Notes: generated from the sequence alone by a model not told the origin. Counted from the stretch's first letter, positions 17,801 to 26,805 are shown. The stretch is 60,405 bases of DNA from Lewinellaceae bacterium (GCA_024639065.1 JAHEJC010000005.1:1-60405), one strand, 5' to 3'. Numbers and translations are program-made.

Positions 17801-18495
17801 AAAGCCACCTATCTGTAAAGAGTGGATTTTCTTATAATAACAATAAGGGTTTGGACGGCACCATACTTGATTCCGAAGAAAAGAGGGGCATCTTAGGAGC
17901 TGGTCAGTCTATCAGCACCCTACCTATTCTGGCCGATTTCTCGTTAGATTTTAGAGATCATCCAACCCTGCCATCCTCCGGAATGAGATTGCAACTGAAT
18001 GGAGCTTCCTATTTTCCCATTTCAAAAGAATTTAACAGCTATGGGAATATTTCAGGAGCCTTAGACTTTTTCTTTTCTACTTATAACCGGAAACGGATTA
18101 CTCTAGGCATTCGATTAGGTGGAACTAAGGGACTAGGAGAAGTACCTATATATCATCTGGCCAATCTTGGTGCTACTTCCGGACTGCGAGGATATACCAG
18201 TCAACGATACTTTGGCCGCTCCAAAGTATTTGCAAATAGTGAAATACGATGGCAATTGGCTGCCAATAACAGAAGTTCAATACCGATTGAATTTGGTGTC
18301 TTAGGATTCTTTGATTTAGGTAAAGTGATCAATGAAAACGATCCGGAAGGCACTCAGGTGGGTTTTCATTCAGGTTATGGTGCTGGATTCTATTTAGTGC
18401 CTTTCAGCCGCTCATTGAGTTTTGCCTTCACTTTATCTTTTTCGGAGGAAAATTCTTTTTATCCAGGATTTACTTTTGGAACTGCCTTAAAATGA
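14827..18495 (+). CDS. Metallophosphoesterase-like protein fused to an Omp85/BamA-type beta-barrel
   Basis: 1222 residues from ATG 14827, which starts a clear signal peptide (MKIYRILFCFFVFLPCGLSQ); the TTG 57 bp upstream only adds a non-secretory stretch. Residues 25-300 have a calcineurin-like phosphoesterase fold: NGDLTD (61-66), PGDRDWD (about 100), AAHHPI (about 206) and SSHDHNQQ (about 277). A middle region of about 500 residues follows. The last 350 residues are a surface-antigen barrel with the Omp85 signature GLRGY near 1119 and a terminal beta strand ending in FGTALK. Several usual phosphoesterase ligands look altered (FGN for GD, GDRD for GNHD), so activity is uncertain. Probably outer-membrane, with the phosphoesterase in the periplasm. 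Confidence 0.82.
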   Translation: MKIYRILFCFFVFLPCGLSQHLKHDVYIFGNLVDLENEVSFFKSLCNELDQNQGPFTVIINGDLTDAPLNSDQGQLQIDRIKRLIDHFADYPNGKLLLMPGDRDWDDNKVDGYQSILKLEKEIKSYCQSKKLINIKWPLKDGCPGPFDIELDKHLLLIGINSQWWNHRYAKPRASDAICKLATDQDIKEEFEDLIEENTDKNILIAAHHPIKSLGHYGGRYSFVDKLKPFPVLGAVITAYKQHIGSPYDLSNPKIQPYLYLITNALFFHNNIVMASSHDHNQQIMQVDQNYLINSGALGKASYVAKDHTTLFKKKAAGIMKITYYYSGEVNTAFLAFDNNTEKFAEKFAQTLYVSACGEAKEKQVAENLSYVPCFLYPTQPQYTIEQFGEPIEISAGLQYKREKFAEFIMGKHYRNTWATPIKVSYLNIDSTFQGLKAYKPGGGRQTLSLKFVSEKGDYYTFRSVDKDPSKALDYKLRSSIISKIFRDQTSAQHPYGALPVAHLINHIDILHATPKLYVLPDVNALGPFQKRYGGMLGMLEENPGKANKNERYFGNADKILKSNELFRKLYDDKKHIVDEVEFLRARLFDILVGDWSKHEDNWKWAAFKDEAHVRYRPIPRDRDHAFSKWDGLLPSLADLPFGLPNTEGFDHKIKGFKSLVYQARYMDRFLITESPLQVFIDQARYIQDHIDDHAIEKAVQALPKSSYYLTGPTIISKLKQRKSDLVDYAQKYYQWLSEEVEILGTVEKDHFEIETQPDGSVLIEIFHEEGTEGRHIHYSRTFFPHETKRIRIYGLNEDDIFSVNARTSTIEIILFGGKGEDTYYSNLDHNQAQIYDLDLAPSDSVASRFEIKTHWNHDLYEYDRHALKFDSWLPTLSFGFNQYNGISFSFGNTWTKQRWDKQDYASKHSFKANVSTQGGIGFSWESNWHHVLKKWNVLLETTLANPDYYNSFYGVGNSTVIDEALEVNDYYVANYNQYALFLGLEKVFLKKSHLSVKSGFSYNNNKGLDGTILDSEEKRGILGAGQSISTLPILADFSLDFRDHPTLPSSGMRLQLNGASYFPISKEFNSYGNISGALDFFFSTYNRKRITLGIRLGGTKGLGEVPIYHLANLGATSGLRGYTSQRYFGRSKVFANSEIRWQLAANNRSSIPIEFGVLGFFDLGKVINENDPEGTQVGFHSGYGAGFYLVPFSRSLSFAFTLSFSEENSFYPGFTFGTALK

Positions 18496-18628
18496 TGCTT
18501 CAAGTGACGTTGTAAGTTGTCTAAGGTTGTTTCTTCAAATTCCAGTTAACAGATGTTAAACTGATGGACTATAGAATCCAGCTGTAATTATTTCATGTAT
18601 CTTTAAAAAAGATCTCCTGAGAAAGCCT

Positions 18629-19543
18629 ATGAATAACTTATTAAAAGGATTTTTGATATCCTTTCTGTTTATCCAGCAACCAATACTTATCTTATCCCAA
18701 GATTGTTTGCAAGACTCTATCCCTCCCGTTATTCATTGCTATACCAGCACGGCATCTATTTCTTTGTCTGCAAAACTTACGCGTTTTGCAATCAGTCCAA
18801 AAGATCTTACTACACGGGTCCAAGATAATTGTGCCTCTTCACAAGATATAAAGCTTTCATTTTCTGAGGATGGAAAGAATCCTACCTTAGTGGTCTCGTG
18901 CGATAACCTGGGTCTGAATCAAGTAATGATTTATGCTACAGATCCCGCCGGAAATCAATCATCTTGTTTGGTAAGTTTTATCGTCCAGGATGGTGATTTT
19001 ATTTGCGGACCCGAAGCTAATTTTGAATTACGAGGTTCATTTAATTATAAAGACTCCATTTACTCCAGTCCAGTACCCACTTTTAAAATTTCATTGACTG
19101 ATTCCACAGGAAATAGCCGTACGATTGACCCAATTGAGGTTTTTGTTGGCGGACTAGAATTTGCTATCAATTTATTTGATGGAGAAAATCCTTTTCCAGA
19201 GAATTCAACGATTTCGATAGATTTAGTCATAGATAGTGATGATGATTATGATTATGGGGTCAGCACTCTTGATGTCGTATTTATGATCAAACACATATTA
19301 GGTGTAAGTCCTTTTACCAAGCCTGAACAACTTGTCGCAGCCGACGTCAATGGAGATGGTAACATAACTAGCCTCGATGTCATTGAAGTACGCAAATTAA
19401 TTATTGGGTTGACTGATTCTTTTTCTATTGGAAGATCCCATGTCATCCTACCTAATACTTGGCAAATCCCTGCTAATCAACTGCTGTCCGCTGAACATCG
19501 CTCGTTTGATGTGATTAAATTGGGGGATGTAAATCGATTTTAA
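18629..19543 (+). CDS. Secreted protein with a dockerin-like calcium-binding domain
   Basis: 304 residues with an N-terminal signal peptide (FLISFLFIQQPILILSQ). Residues 30-120 resemble an HYR/Ig-like domain (YATDPAGNQSSCLVSFIVQD). A beta-rich segment follows, then a type I dockerin pair: DDDYDYGVSTLDVVFMIKHI and DVNGDGNITSLDVIEVRKLI, two EF-like loops each with a following helix. It ends IKLGDVNRF, a motif that in relatives usually precedes further domains and a T9SS sorting tail; none follows here. Dockerin-like domains in Bacteroidota are not evidence of a cellulosome. No cohesin was seen in the window. Confidence 0.75.
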   Translation: MNNLLKGFLISFLFIQQPILILSQDCLQDSIPPVIHCYTSTASISLSAKLTRFAISPKDLTTRVQDNCASSQDIKLSFSEDGKNPTLVVSCDNLGLNQVMIYATDPAGNQSSCLVSFIVQDGDFICGPEANFELRGSFNYKDSIYSSPVPTFKISLTDSTGNSRTIDPIEVFVGGLEFAINLFDGENPFPENSTISIDLVIDSDDDYDYGVSTLDVVFMIKHILGVSPFTKPEQLVAADVNGDGNITSLDVIEVRKLIIGLTDSFSIGRSHVILPNTWQIPANQLLSAEHRSFDVIKLGDVNRF

Positions 19544-19651
19544 AAATGGTAAACCGAGTAAACATTGAACTTCAATTCTTCTTATAAACACTTCCAATCC
19601 AGGTAAGCTAGATTTGTTGATCTTTATTGAGTGTTGGCCTTTTATATTTTC

Positions 19652-22249
19652 TTATTGGGCACCCACTACTTCTTTGCTATAATGCTTGTCAAATTGGTTT
19701 AAGCCACATTCCAGATATTCGGCATATTCTTTAGACCCTTCACTAGGTATATACGTTTTAGGAAGCGATAAAACTTTTTGATCGGGCGTAACCAATACGT
19801 ACAATGGTTGAGAATTTTGTTTGAAGTTTGCGATTTGAAAATCGGCCCATAAATCACCTACATCTCTCATTTTTTCTCCTGTGGTTGAGGAATATACTAC
19901 TTCATCCAATTTTTTTCGATCATCTACATAAAGGGATGCCATGACGTAATCGGATGCTAGCAATTTCCATACGCGATCTTTTACCCAAATTTGATCCTCC
20001 ACTTTTCGACAATTAACACAACCATACCCGGTAAAATCAAGAAATACGGGTTTGTTTACTTCTTTGGCATAGGCTAATGCTTCGTAATAATCCTTAAAGC
20101 AATCCAAGTTATTGGCACACTTATCAAAAGATGGGTATTTCGCTTTTATGGTAGCATCAGGTGCTGGCAAGGGTTTAAAAAAATTATAATGAGGCGGAGG
20201 TACAATACCACTCACTAATCCGAGTGAGTTATAGGTTTGAGTACGCTGATCTGCTTTAAACCCGGTAGCAAAGTAAATCGTCATCGCAACCGCTGCTAAC
20301 GCAAATGCAATTCTAGGAATGGATAATTTTACCTTGGGGCTGTCATGAGGAAATTTAATGCCTCCAAACAAATAGATAGCCATCAGCGCAGCGATTATTA
20401 TCCAAATAACTAAAAACAATTCATATCGCAGGAAGCCCCAATGACTGGTCATATCGGCAACGGATAAAAACTTAAAAGCAAATGCCAATTCCAAAAAGCC
20501 TAAAATGACTTTCACTGAATTCATCCAACCTCCTGATTTGGGTAAAGAATTAAGCCAAGCTGGGAAAGCTGCAAATAAACCAAATGGTAGTGCAAGCGCA
20601 GTAGAAAATCCAAGCATAACCACCATTGGCCCAATTTTATTCGTAGCGGATTCTACGATAGCTGATCCTATGATCGGTCCTGTACATGAAAAGGAGACCA
20701 ATGCTAAGGTGAAGGCCATAAAGAAAGTACCTATCAGTCCTCCTCGTTCTGCCATGGTATCACTTTTCGTTGACCAACTGCTGGGTAGGGTGATTTCATA
20801 GAATCCGAAAAATGAAAAGGCAAAAACAATAAATATTAAAAAGAAAATCGAATTGGCTATCCAATTAGTTGAAAGCATATTTAACGCTGTTGCCCCAAAC
20901 ATAGCGGTAATCAACAAACCAATAGTCACATAGATAACAATAATGGAAGCGCCATATATAAGTCCATTTCTGATACCCGATTTACGATCCGTACTTCCTT
21001 TGGTAAAAAAGGAAACAGTAAGTGGAATCATTGGAAATACACAAGGGGTAAGGATGGCTATCAACCCACCTAAAAAGCCTAATATAAATATCCATACCAA
21101 GCTATCTTTGGATTCTTTCTTTTCTCCACAATCACCTAAAGGCGTCACAAAAGTCTCCTTAAGGCTTTCAATATTACTATTTACAACTTCAGCATTTTCA
21201 GGTAATGCGGGAATAGAAGCACTGGCATTACCTAATAAGTCCAGGTCAAAGGTTTTATCATGAAAAGTGCAGGTTTCATCGTCGCAGGCTGTATAGGATA
21301 CATAACCCTTGACCCTGGCTTTCATATTTTTCGCAATGAATTGTTGGGTCCATTCTCCTCTTGTTTTTATCTTAATGACATCTTCATCAAAAACGGGATC
21401 ATAACCTTTACTCCGGTTTTCTGCAGATTCTACTAACTCCCCGGTTAGCTCTATGTCATCTGATTCCCAAAAAAACTCTGTCGGTCCCGGCCCTTCAATT
21501 TGATCTTTAGAATAAATGTTAAATCCCTTTTCTACGGATGCAGTTGCTTTGAATTCGTACAGGTTACTTTCAATCTTATGTACATGATATTCCCATTTAA
21601 CCGGATCTAGGATGTTTTCCTGTTTATCCAGGGATAGATCTTCGAAAGATTCAAATGTTGGGCTTGGAATAGCTTCTTCAGAAGACTGAGTGGATGATTC
21701 CCCATCTTTAAATACCGCTGGTTGTGTATTCCCATCAGCCTGCTCTGCGGGTACAGTTTGAACCAAGTCAGTTTTTTGATCTTCATTAGAACCGGGAGAT
21801 AATACAAACGAAAAGTCCACCCCTTTAGGTGGAAGACAAGATTCCTCATTACAGGTCATAAACTCCAAATAACCGGATATCGGTTTTGAATAGTCACTTA
21901 TTTTAATGCGCTGTTTGAATATCGCATCATGATAGAACTTGATCACATTTACCCCAAAAAGAGGTTCCATCCCTTCTTTTCTCAGTGAGCCTGATTCCTG
22001 GTTATCGCCTATTAGATCAAAATGATTGACCTCCCCTTCATAATTAAATGATGTAGGTACCGGTCCATCTTCAATGTGTTGCGAATAGACTGCCCAGCCA
22101 TCATCGATGGATGCTTTGAAGAAAAGCTCATGAATATTGCCCTCAACATGCTGTTGTTCAAATGTCCAACTTACCGGATTTAAAATCTGGGCCTTGGCTG
22201 TAAAAGCACAACTCAGTATCCACAGAATTATGAGGATATGACTTTTCAT
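19652..22249 (-). CDS. dsbD: Thiol:disulfide interchange protein DsbD with two tandem alpha domains
   Basis: 865 residues, longer than the usual DsbD of about 570-680 because the N-terminal periplasmic alpha domain is duplicated. Unit 1 (about 20-150) has CNEESC; unit 2 (about 215-345) has CDDETC. The beta domain (about 385-640) has eight membrane helices with Cys in LTPCVFPMIP and SFSCTGPIIG. The gamma domain at the C-terminus is a thioredoxin fold with GYGCVNCRKVE. It moves electrons from cytoplasmic thioredoxin to periplasmic proteins. It starts 4 bp after the stop of a separate alpha-domain gene, forming an operon. Confidence 0.9.
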   Translation of the reverse strand: MKSHILIILWILSCAFTAKAQILNPVSWTFEQQHVEGNIHELFFKASIDDGWAVYSQHIEDGPVPTSFNYEGEVNHFDLIGDNQESGSLRKEGMEPLFGVNVIKFYHDAIFKQRIKISDYSKPISGYLEFMTCNEESCLPPKGVDFSFVLSPGSNEDQKTDLVQTVPAEQADGNTQPAVFKDGESSTQSSEEAIPSPTFESFEDLSLDKQENILDPVKWEYHVHKIESNLYEFKATASVEKGFNIYSKDQIEGPGPTEFFWESDDIELTGELVESAENRSKGYDPVFDEDVIKIKTRGEWTQQFIAKNMKARVKGYVSYTACDDETCTFHDKTFDLDLLGNASASIPALPENAEVVNSNIESLKETFVTPLGDCGEKKESKDSLVWIFILGFLGGLIAILTPCVFPMIPLTVSFFTKGSTDRKSGIRNGLIYGASIIVIYVTIGLLITAMFGATALNMLSTNWIANSIFFLIFIVFAFSFFGFYEITLPSSWSTKSDTMAERGGLIGTFFMAFTLALVSFSCTGPIIGSAIVESATNKIGPMVVMLGFSTALALPFGLFAAFPAWLNSLPKSGGWMNSVKVILGFLELAFAFKFLSVADMTSHWGFLRYELFLVIWIIIAALMAIYLFGGIKFPHDSPKVKLSIPRIAFALAAVAMTIYFATGFKADQRTQTYNSLGLVSGIVPPPHYNFFKPLPAPDATIKAKYPSFDKCANNLDCFKDYYEALAYAKEVNKPVFLDFTGYGCVNCRKVEDQIWVKDRVWKLLASDYVMASLYVDDRKKLDEVVYSSTTGEKMRDVGDLWADFQIANFKQNSQPLYVLVTPDQKVLSLPKTYIPSEGSKEYAEYLECGLNQFDKHYSKEVVGAQ

Positions 22250-22253
22250 AATA

Positions 22254-22712
22254 TTATTTAGTGGCCAAAGAAATTGAAAAATCTATCTTTCGAGGTGGTA
22301 GGCAAGATTCTTCATTACAAACCATAAATTCAACTTTCCCGTTTATATTTCGAGCAGGATCCTTAACTTTTACTTTTTGAACAAAATCAACTTTTTTAGC
22401 AAATTTTATTACTTGCATATCAAATAAAGCGTCAAATCCCTGCTTTTTATTTCCTACTTCTTGATTCTTTCCGGTTAATTCGAAATGATTGCTGTCGTTA
22501 TACTGAAAACTGGTGGGCACTGGTCCACCTTCATCTATATATTGGGAATAAATATTCCAATCTCCTTCTATAGTAGCCTTGAAAACCAATTCGTAATCAT
22601 CTCCTTGAATATGATTTGAAGTAAATGTCCATTCTACCGGATTCATCATTTGGCTAAATCCAGATATACTGATCAATAAAAATCCAACTAAATGAGTTAA
22701 CGATCCATTCAT
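22254..22712 (-). CDS. Stand-alone DsbD alpha-domain protein
   Basis: 152 residues from ATG 22712 (a TTG lies one codon upstream). A signal peptide (LVGFLLISISGFSQ) precedes one DsbD N-terminal domain: PVEWTFTSNHIQGDDYELVF, GPVPTSFQY and CNEESCLPPRK with the redox CxxxxC. It is strongly similar to unit 1 of the adjacent dsbD, so the locus holds three copies of this domain. It likely receives electrons from DsbD in the periplasm and passes them to partner proteins. Confidence 0.85.
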   Translation of the reverse strand: MNGSLTHLVGFLLISISGFSQMMNPVEWTFTSNHIQGDDYELVFKATIEGDWNIYSQYIDEGGPVPTSFQYNDSNHFELTGKNQEVGNKKQGFDALFDMQVIKFAKKVDFVQKVKVKDPARNINGKVEFMVCNEESCLPPRKIDFSISLATK

Positions 22713-22854
22713 CAATACTTAGTTATAACTAATTATTAAACAAAAATAAATCCACTTGTCCAATAAGAAAAGCTGCTTAAGAAAAGATTAACGTAAAGTG
22801 CACGATTTTAGACAAATTCAACCCTTTTTTAACAGCAAATTTGATCGATATTGA

Positions 22855-23562
22855 TCAAACAGCAATCAATTCATGCTGAAGTAAGGAGTCAAAAATCAAT
22901 TTCCCATCTAAATTACCCAGTGCACCTTCAGCTGCTCGCTCCGGATGGGGCATCATACCATATACATTTCTATGTTGATTGCATATCCCGGCAATTGCCT
23001 CGGTTGAACCATTCACATTGGCCTGCTGAGTATGTTCTCCCTTTTCATTACAATAAGTGAATAGGATTTGATCATTAACTTTTAATTCATCTATCACTTC
23101 TGGCGAAGCAAAATATCTGCCGTCCGCATGGGCAATGGGTATCTTTAAAATTTGACCTAATTTCAGATTTCTAGTAATATCGGATTGATCGGTCACCGTA
23201 TTAAGGTAAATATTTTTACAAATAAATTTTTGATTTTGATTGGGTAAGAGTACACCAGGAAGTAACCCCGACTCACACAATATTTGAAATCCATTACATA
23301 TACCAAATACTTTACCTCCGTTATTAGCAAAAGAAATTACAGATTTCATAATGGGTGAAAATCTAGCAATAGCGCCAGCTCTTAAATAATCACCATACGA
23401 AAAGCCACCAGGTAATATGATACAATCATCTGTAGTAAGTCCTTTTAAAGATTTTTCTTTATGCCAAAGCTCTACTACTTGTTGATTGCATACATTTTTA
23501 AGGACATGAATCATATCGTGATCGCAGTTCGATCCGGGAAATATTACAACTCCAAAATTCAT
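22855..23562 (-). CDS. purQ: Phosphoribosylformylglycinamidine synthase subunit I
   Basis: 235 residues, a class I glutamine amidotransferase of purine synthesis that supplies ammonia to PurL for converting FGAR to FGAM. Motifs: GVVIFPGSNCDHD at the start, the oxyanion region LPGGFSYGDYLRAGAIAR, the nucleophile Cys in GICNGFQIL, and the His-Glu pair in MMPHPERAAEG. The length is standard for the small PurQ. purL and purS are not nearby. It lies 11 bp after the stop of the upstream membrane-protein gene. Confidence 0.95.
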   Translation of the reverse strand: MNFGVVIFPGSNCDHDMIHVLKNVCNQQVVELWHKEKSLKGLTTDDCIILPGGFSYGDYLRAGAIARFSPIMKSVISFANNGGKVFGICNGFQILCESGLLPGVLLPNQNQKFICKNIYLNTVTDQSDITRNLKLGQILKIPIAHADGRYFASPEVIDELKVNDQILFTYCNEKGEHTQQANVNGSTEAIAGICNQHRNVYGMMPHPERAAEGALGNLDGKLIFDSLLQHELIAV

Positions 23563-23573
23563 AAATTCATATT

Positions 23574-24548
23574 TTAAACAAAAGTAATATAATGGATGTA
23601 AAATCCGAACCCCAATAGGACAACGTGTAAAAATTCTGCTACTATTTTATTGGAAATATTGATAAACATCATGGCCATCATCGCTCCTAAAAAAGGTAAT
23701 AATACAATTAGATGATAAATGGTCAATGGAGTAACGATAAATACGGTAATTCCGGCCATGCCAGCTCCCCAATACAACACGTCAATCTTATTGATCGCTT
23801 GTACATTTTTCTTTTTTATATACTGTCCATAGTTCAAAACAACTATTATAAGTAATATACTTATAAGTGCCAATTTGATCGCGAATTGAATGTTGAATGG
23901 GACTGGGAAATTAATAATTCCAAAATAATTTCCAATTAATGAATCAAACATATTCCCTGTATCTCCAATCCAGAAAAAATAATAAAACGTCAAAATATAA
24001 GGTGTAAGTAAACCAATCAATAGCCTAAATATATCTGCAATACGCACATACTTTAATATTGAAATTCCGATTAAGATAAAAATGGAAAAATAGATATATG
24101 GGAAATAAAACAATGATGCCGTGCTTAACCAAAAACCCATGTTAAAAACCTTGCCAGAATACTCAGAATTCTTATAAAGTAGCAATAAGTATTCCAAGGA
24201 AATTAAAAAGGGTAAAATGCCTAAAAGGGGTGGAGAGAGCATGCCCAATTCCGGAATGATACTAGTCATAAGAATAAAAAATAATCCTGGAAAAAGGGTT
24301 GACTCCCTCGTTATTCGGTTTTCAATTACAATTTTATTCAGATATACAGCTGCTAGAAATATGATCAGTATGGATATAATTATTTCCGTGCTCTGACGAT
24401 CAAGGTTATTTATGATTCTTTCAGACAGATAGCCTCCTTTTACCGATTCCGGATAAGGATAGAAGAATAAAGGAATTTTTAAAATGGCCGTATAAACCAG
24501 CAAAAAAAGACTCCTTATAAAATGGTTGTTTCTAAAAAAAGATAACAC
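23574..24548 (-). CDS. Polytopic membrane protein, DUF6427-like
   Basis: 324 residues with about nine hydrophobic helices spread across the whole length and few conserved charged motifs. It starts with GTG at 24548 (MLSFFRNNHFIRSLFLLVY). The size, N-terminus and pattern resemble the DUF6427 family of Bacteroidota; this is recall, not a search. No function is known. It is followed closely by purQ, and together they probably form a two-gene unit. A TAnnTTTG box lies 34 bp upstream. Confidence 0.7.
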   Translation of the reverse strand: MLSFFRNNHFIRSLFLLVYTAILKIPLFFYPYPESVKGGYLSERIINNLDRQSTEIIISILIIFLAAVYLNKIVIENRITRESTLFPGLFFILMTSIIPELGMLSPPLLGILPFLISLEYLLLLYKNSEYSGKVFNMGFWLSTASLFYFPYIYFSIFILIGISILKYVRIADIFRLLIGLLTPYILTFYYFFWIGDTGNMFDSLIGNYFGIINFPVPFNIQFAIKLALISILLIIVVLNYGQYIKKKNVQAINKIDVLYWGAGMAGITVFIVTPLTIYHLIVLLPFLGAMMAMMFINISNKIVAEFLHVVLLGFGFYIHYITFV

Positions 24549-24581
24549 CTATATATTGGATTTCAACTAAAAATGAAGGCA

Positions 24582-24589
24582 CAAAGTTA
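24582..24589 (-). promoter_or_regulatory. -7 box TAACTTTG (minus strand)
   Basis: Exact TAnnTTTG match on the minus strand, about 34 bp upstream of the GTG start at 24548. The rest of the 336-bp divergent spacer (24549-24884) between this gene and the prenyl synthase shows no other feature I can support. Confidence 0.4.
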
Positions 24590-24884
24590 GTTTAATTGAA
24601 AGCATAAAGATAGATTTTCTAATGAAAAGCCAATCAATCTAAATCAATGAACTTTTATTGAATTATTTCCAAATTTTCAGTTAATCGATCTTACACCACC
24701 AACCAAGTAAAAGTTTATAGTGTTAATATTCGTGGTATATGGATTTAACCATACTCAAATATTAACAGTAGTCATCATCATGGTTTGAACGCTTGTTAAA
24801 TCTGGTCATAAAGGCTATTTCAGATTACTCAGAATATATTTCTTGTATCTTGTGATTTAGAAGATTATACAGAAAAATGAATGG

Positions 24885-25850
24885 ATGATAAGCTCTATAA
24901 AAGACACGATAAAATCAGAGCTAGCTGAATTCGAAGTCCGATTTAAAGAGTCCATGCGGAGCAAGGTTCCACTATTGGATAGAATTTCCTTTTATATCAT
25001 AAAGACCAAAGGAAAACAAATCAGACCGCTGTTTGTACTATTATCTGCAAAAACATGTGGTGGAATTACTGATTCGACCTATCGCGCCGCTGCCTTTATT
25101 GAATTATTACACACGGCAACATTGGTGCATGATGATGTGGTTGATAATTCTGAAAAACGCCGTGGCTTTTTTTCCATCACAGCACTGTGGAAACATAAAA
25201 TAGCCGTATTAGTTGGGGATTATCTTTATGCCAAAGGATTTTTACTTGCACTAGATCACAAAGAATATGATCTACTGCACATTATGTCAGAAGCCGTAAA
25301 AAAGATGAGTGAAGGGGAGCTACTGCAAATGCAAAAATCACGAAAGCTGGATATTGATGAATCCACCTACTTTGAAATAATTCGAAATAAGACCGCTTCA
25401 TTAATCGCTTCGGCTTGCGCTGCAGGTGCTTCTTCTACATCTGAGGATAGGGAAATTGTTGATAAAATGCGCGAATTTGGAGAAAAAATCGGTACTGCTT
25501 TTCAAATCAAAGATGACTTATTTGATTATGGACAAAAAGATATCGGGAAACCACTGGGCATCGATATTAAAGAAAAAAAGATGACTCTTCCCTTGATTTA
25601 CAGTCTTTCTAAATCCGATCCTCGGACAAAAAATAGAATAATTAATATCATAAAAAGGCATAGTGAAAAAAAGGAAAAAGTTCAAGAAGTTATCCAATTT
25701 GTTCATGAACAAGGAGGCATAGATTATGCTACTCAAAAGATGAATGAATATCATCTTGCCGCCCATCAAATTTTATCGACTCTGCCCCAAAATGATGCTA
25801 GAGATCAGTTAGAAAAGTTGATCAATTATGTTATCGAGCGCAAGAAATAA
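24885..25850 (+). CDS. Polyprenyl diphosphate synthase
   Basis: 321 residues of the trans-isoprenyl diphosphate synthase family (IspB-like). It condenses isopentenyl diphosphate units onto an allylic primer. The first aspartate-rich motif is HDDVVDNSEKRRG and the second is KDDLFDYGQKDIGKPLG; KGKQIRPLFVLL provides the IPP-binding basic stretch. It has the length of long-chain synthases (octaprenyl, or menaquinone side chain). Product length cannot be told with certainty. It is monocistronic, with a probable terminator downstream. Confidence 0.88.
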   Translation: MISSIKDTIKSELAEFEVRFKESMRSKVPLLDRISFYIIKTKGKQIRPLFVLLSAKTCGGITDSTYRAAAFIELLHTATLVHDDVVDNSEKRRGFFSITALWKHKIAVLVGDYLYAKGFLLALDHKEYDLLHIMSEAVKKMSEGELLQMQKSRKLDIDESTYFEIIRNKTASLIASACAAGASSTSEDREIVDKMREFGEKIGTAFQIKDDLFDYGQKDIGKPLGIDIKEKKMTLPLIYSLSKSDPRTKNRIINIIKRHSEKKEKVQEVIQFVHEQGGIDYATQKMNEYHLAAHQILSTLPQNDARDQLEKLINYVIERKK

Positions 25851-25930
25851 GTTATCTCATCCGGCAAAGAGTTTCGAAAAAATTGTTCGTGCAAGTAACT
25901 TAAAATTATAAGTTGAAACTGGTCTTCAAA

Positions 25931-25954
25931 CCCGGCGTAACCGGGACCTTTTTT
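25931..25954 (+). terminator. Probable terminator after the prenyl synthase
   Basis: CCCGG and CCGGG pair around a CGTAA loop, extended by GGT/ACC with unpaired bases, and six T follow at 25949-25954. It lies 80 bp beyond the stop codon of the prenyl synthase. The remaining spacer to 26157 shows no gene. Confidence 0.55.
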
Positions 25955-26157
25955 AAGATGGCATAATTCAAATAGGTCATCATGCCAAAGTGCTAAAAAT
26001 GGAAATGTTTTTGGTTATCTCCACTAGTGATATTCATCAATTTTACTTGTGACTATTATCAATTGATCTTAATAAAAATTGTCATTCCTTTGTATTGGTG
26101 CAGATAGATGGTGTCAATTGAACACATAGTTATAGAACCTATTAAATTATCATTGAA

Positions 26158-26805
26158 ATGAAACGATTGGTCACGGTGTTGCTCTTTTTTTTATCGGTAT
26201 GCACTTTTAGTCAGGAATCGGCAAAGCCACATTGGATGTTTGGTGGAATTCTAGGTTATTCAAGTGGTGAAAACACCCCTTATACCATTTCAAATGCAGG
26301 TCTCGTATTGGGGTCCGAATCGTCTCATACTCAATTCACTTTTCAACCTTATTTGGGTCGTCTGTTCAATAACCGGTGGATAGCTGGAGTTAAATCCAAG
26401 TATGTTTATCAATTTGATAAATATAATCTACTCAGTGATACCCGAAGTACTGCAAAAACGCATACCGGATCTGTAGGATTATTTGCTCGTTATAAATTGA
26501 ATCCTCAAAATAAACTAGTATTCCAACTGGAACCTTGCTATTTCTTGAATTTCGGAGAAGCCACATTGATCCATGCTGAAGGCGATTCAGAAAGGATTCA
26601 AACCTTTTCAAATTCCTGGTCGTTATCTCCTATGGCAACCTATGCCGTGGCACCAAGAATCGTACTGGCCGTACGCTTCAGTGCTATCCGCTATGAAACG
26701 GGGTACTGGCAGATGGAGGACGTATCTGAAAAGCATGGCTTCTCCGATTTTGATTTCAACCTGAATATCAATAAACTTCAGATGGGGGTAGCGCTGTTGT
26801 TTTGA
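26158..26805 (+). CDS. Secreted outer-membrane beta-barrel protein, unknown function
   Basis: 215 residues with an N-terminal signal peptide (MKRLVTVLLFFLSVCTFSQ). The rest is alternating hydrophobic/polar strands with aromatic ends (FQPYLGRLFNNRWIAGVKSKYVY, VGLFARYKL, LVFQLEPCYFLNF) and ends in LQMGVALLF with a terminal aromatic residue, as expected of an outer-membrane barrel of about 8 strands. It is not assignable to a named family. The stop codon runs straight into a TGAGTAATGAG tract and a repeat-rich spacer. Confidence 0.65.
   Translation: MKRLVTVLLFFLSVCTFSQESAKPHWMFGGILGYSSGENTPYTISNAGLVLGSESSHTQFTFQPYLGRLFNNRWIAGVKSKYVYQFDKYNLLSDTRSTAKTHTGSVGLFARYKLNPQNKLVFQLEPCYFLNFGEATLIHAEGDSERIQTFSNSWSLSPMATYAVAPRIVLAVRFSAIRYETGYWQMEDVSEKHGFSDFDFNLNINKLQMGVALLF

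Noticed and set aside
18629-19543. Cellulosome component because of the dockerin domain
   Set aside because: No cohesin or scaffoldin nearby; dockerin-like modules are common in secreted Bacteroidota proteins.
23579-23586. -7 box TACTTTTG (minus) before purQ
   Set aside because: Lies within the last codons of the upstream gene and no -33 element was seen; the two genes are probably cotranscribed.
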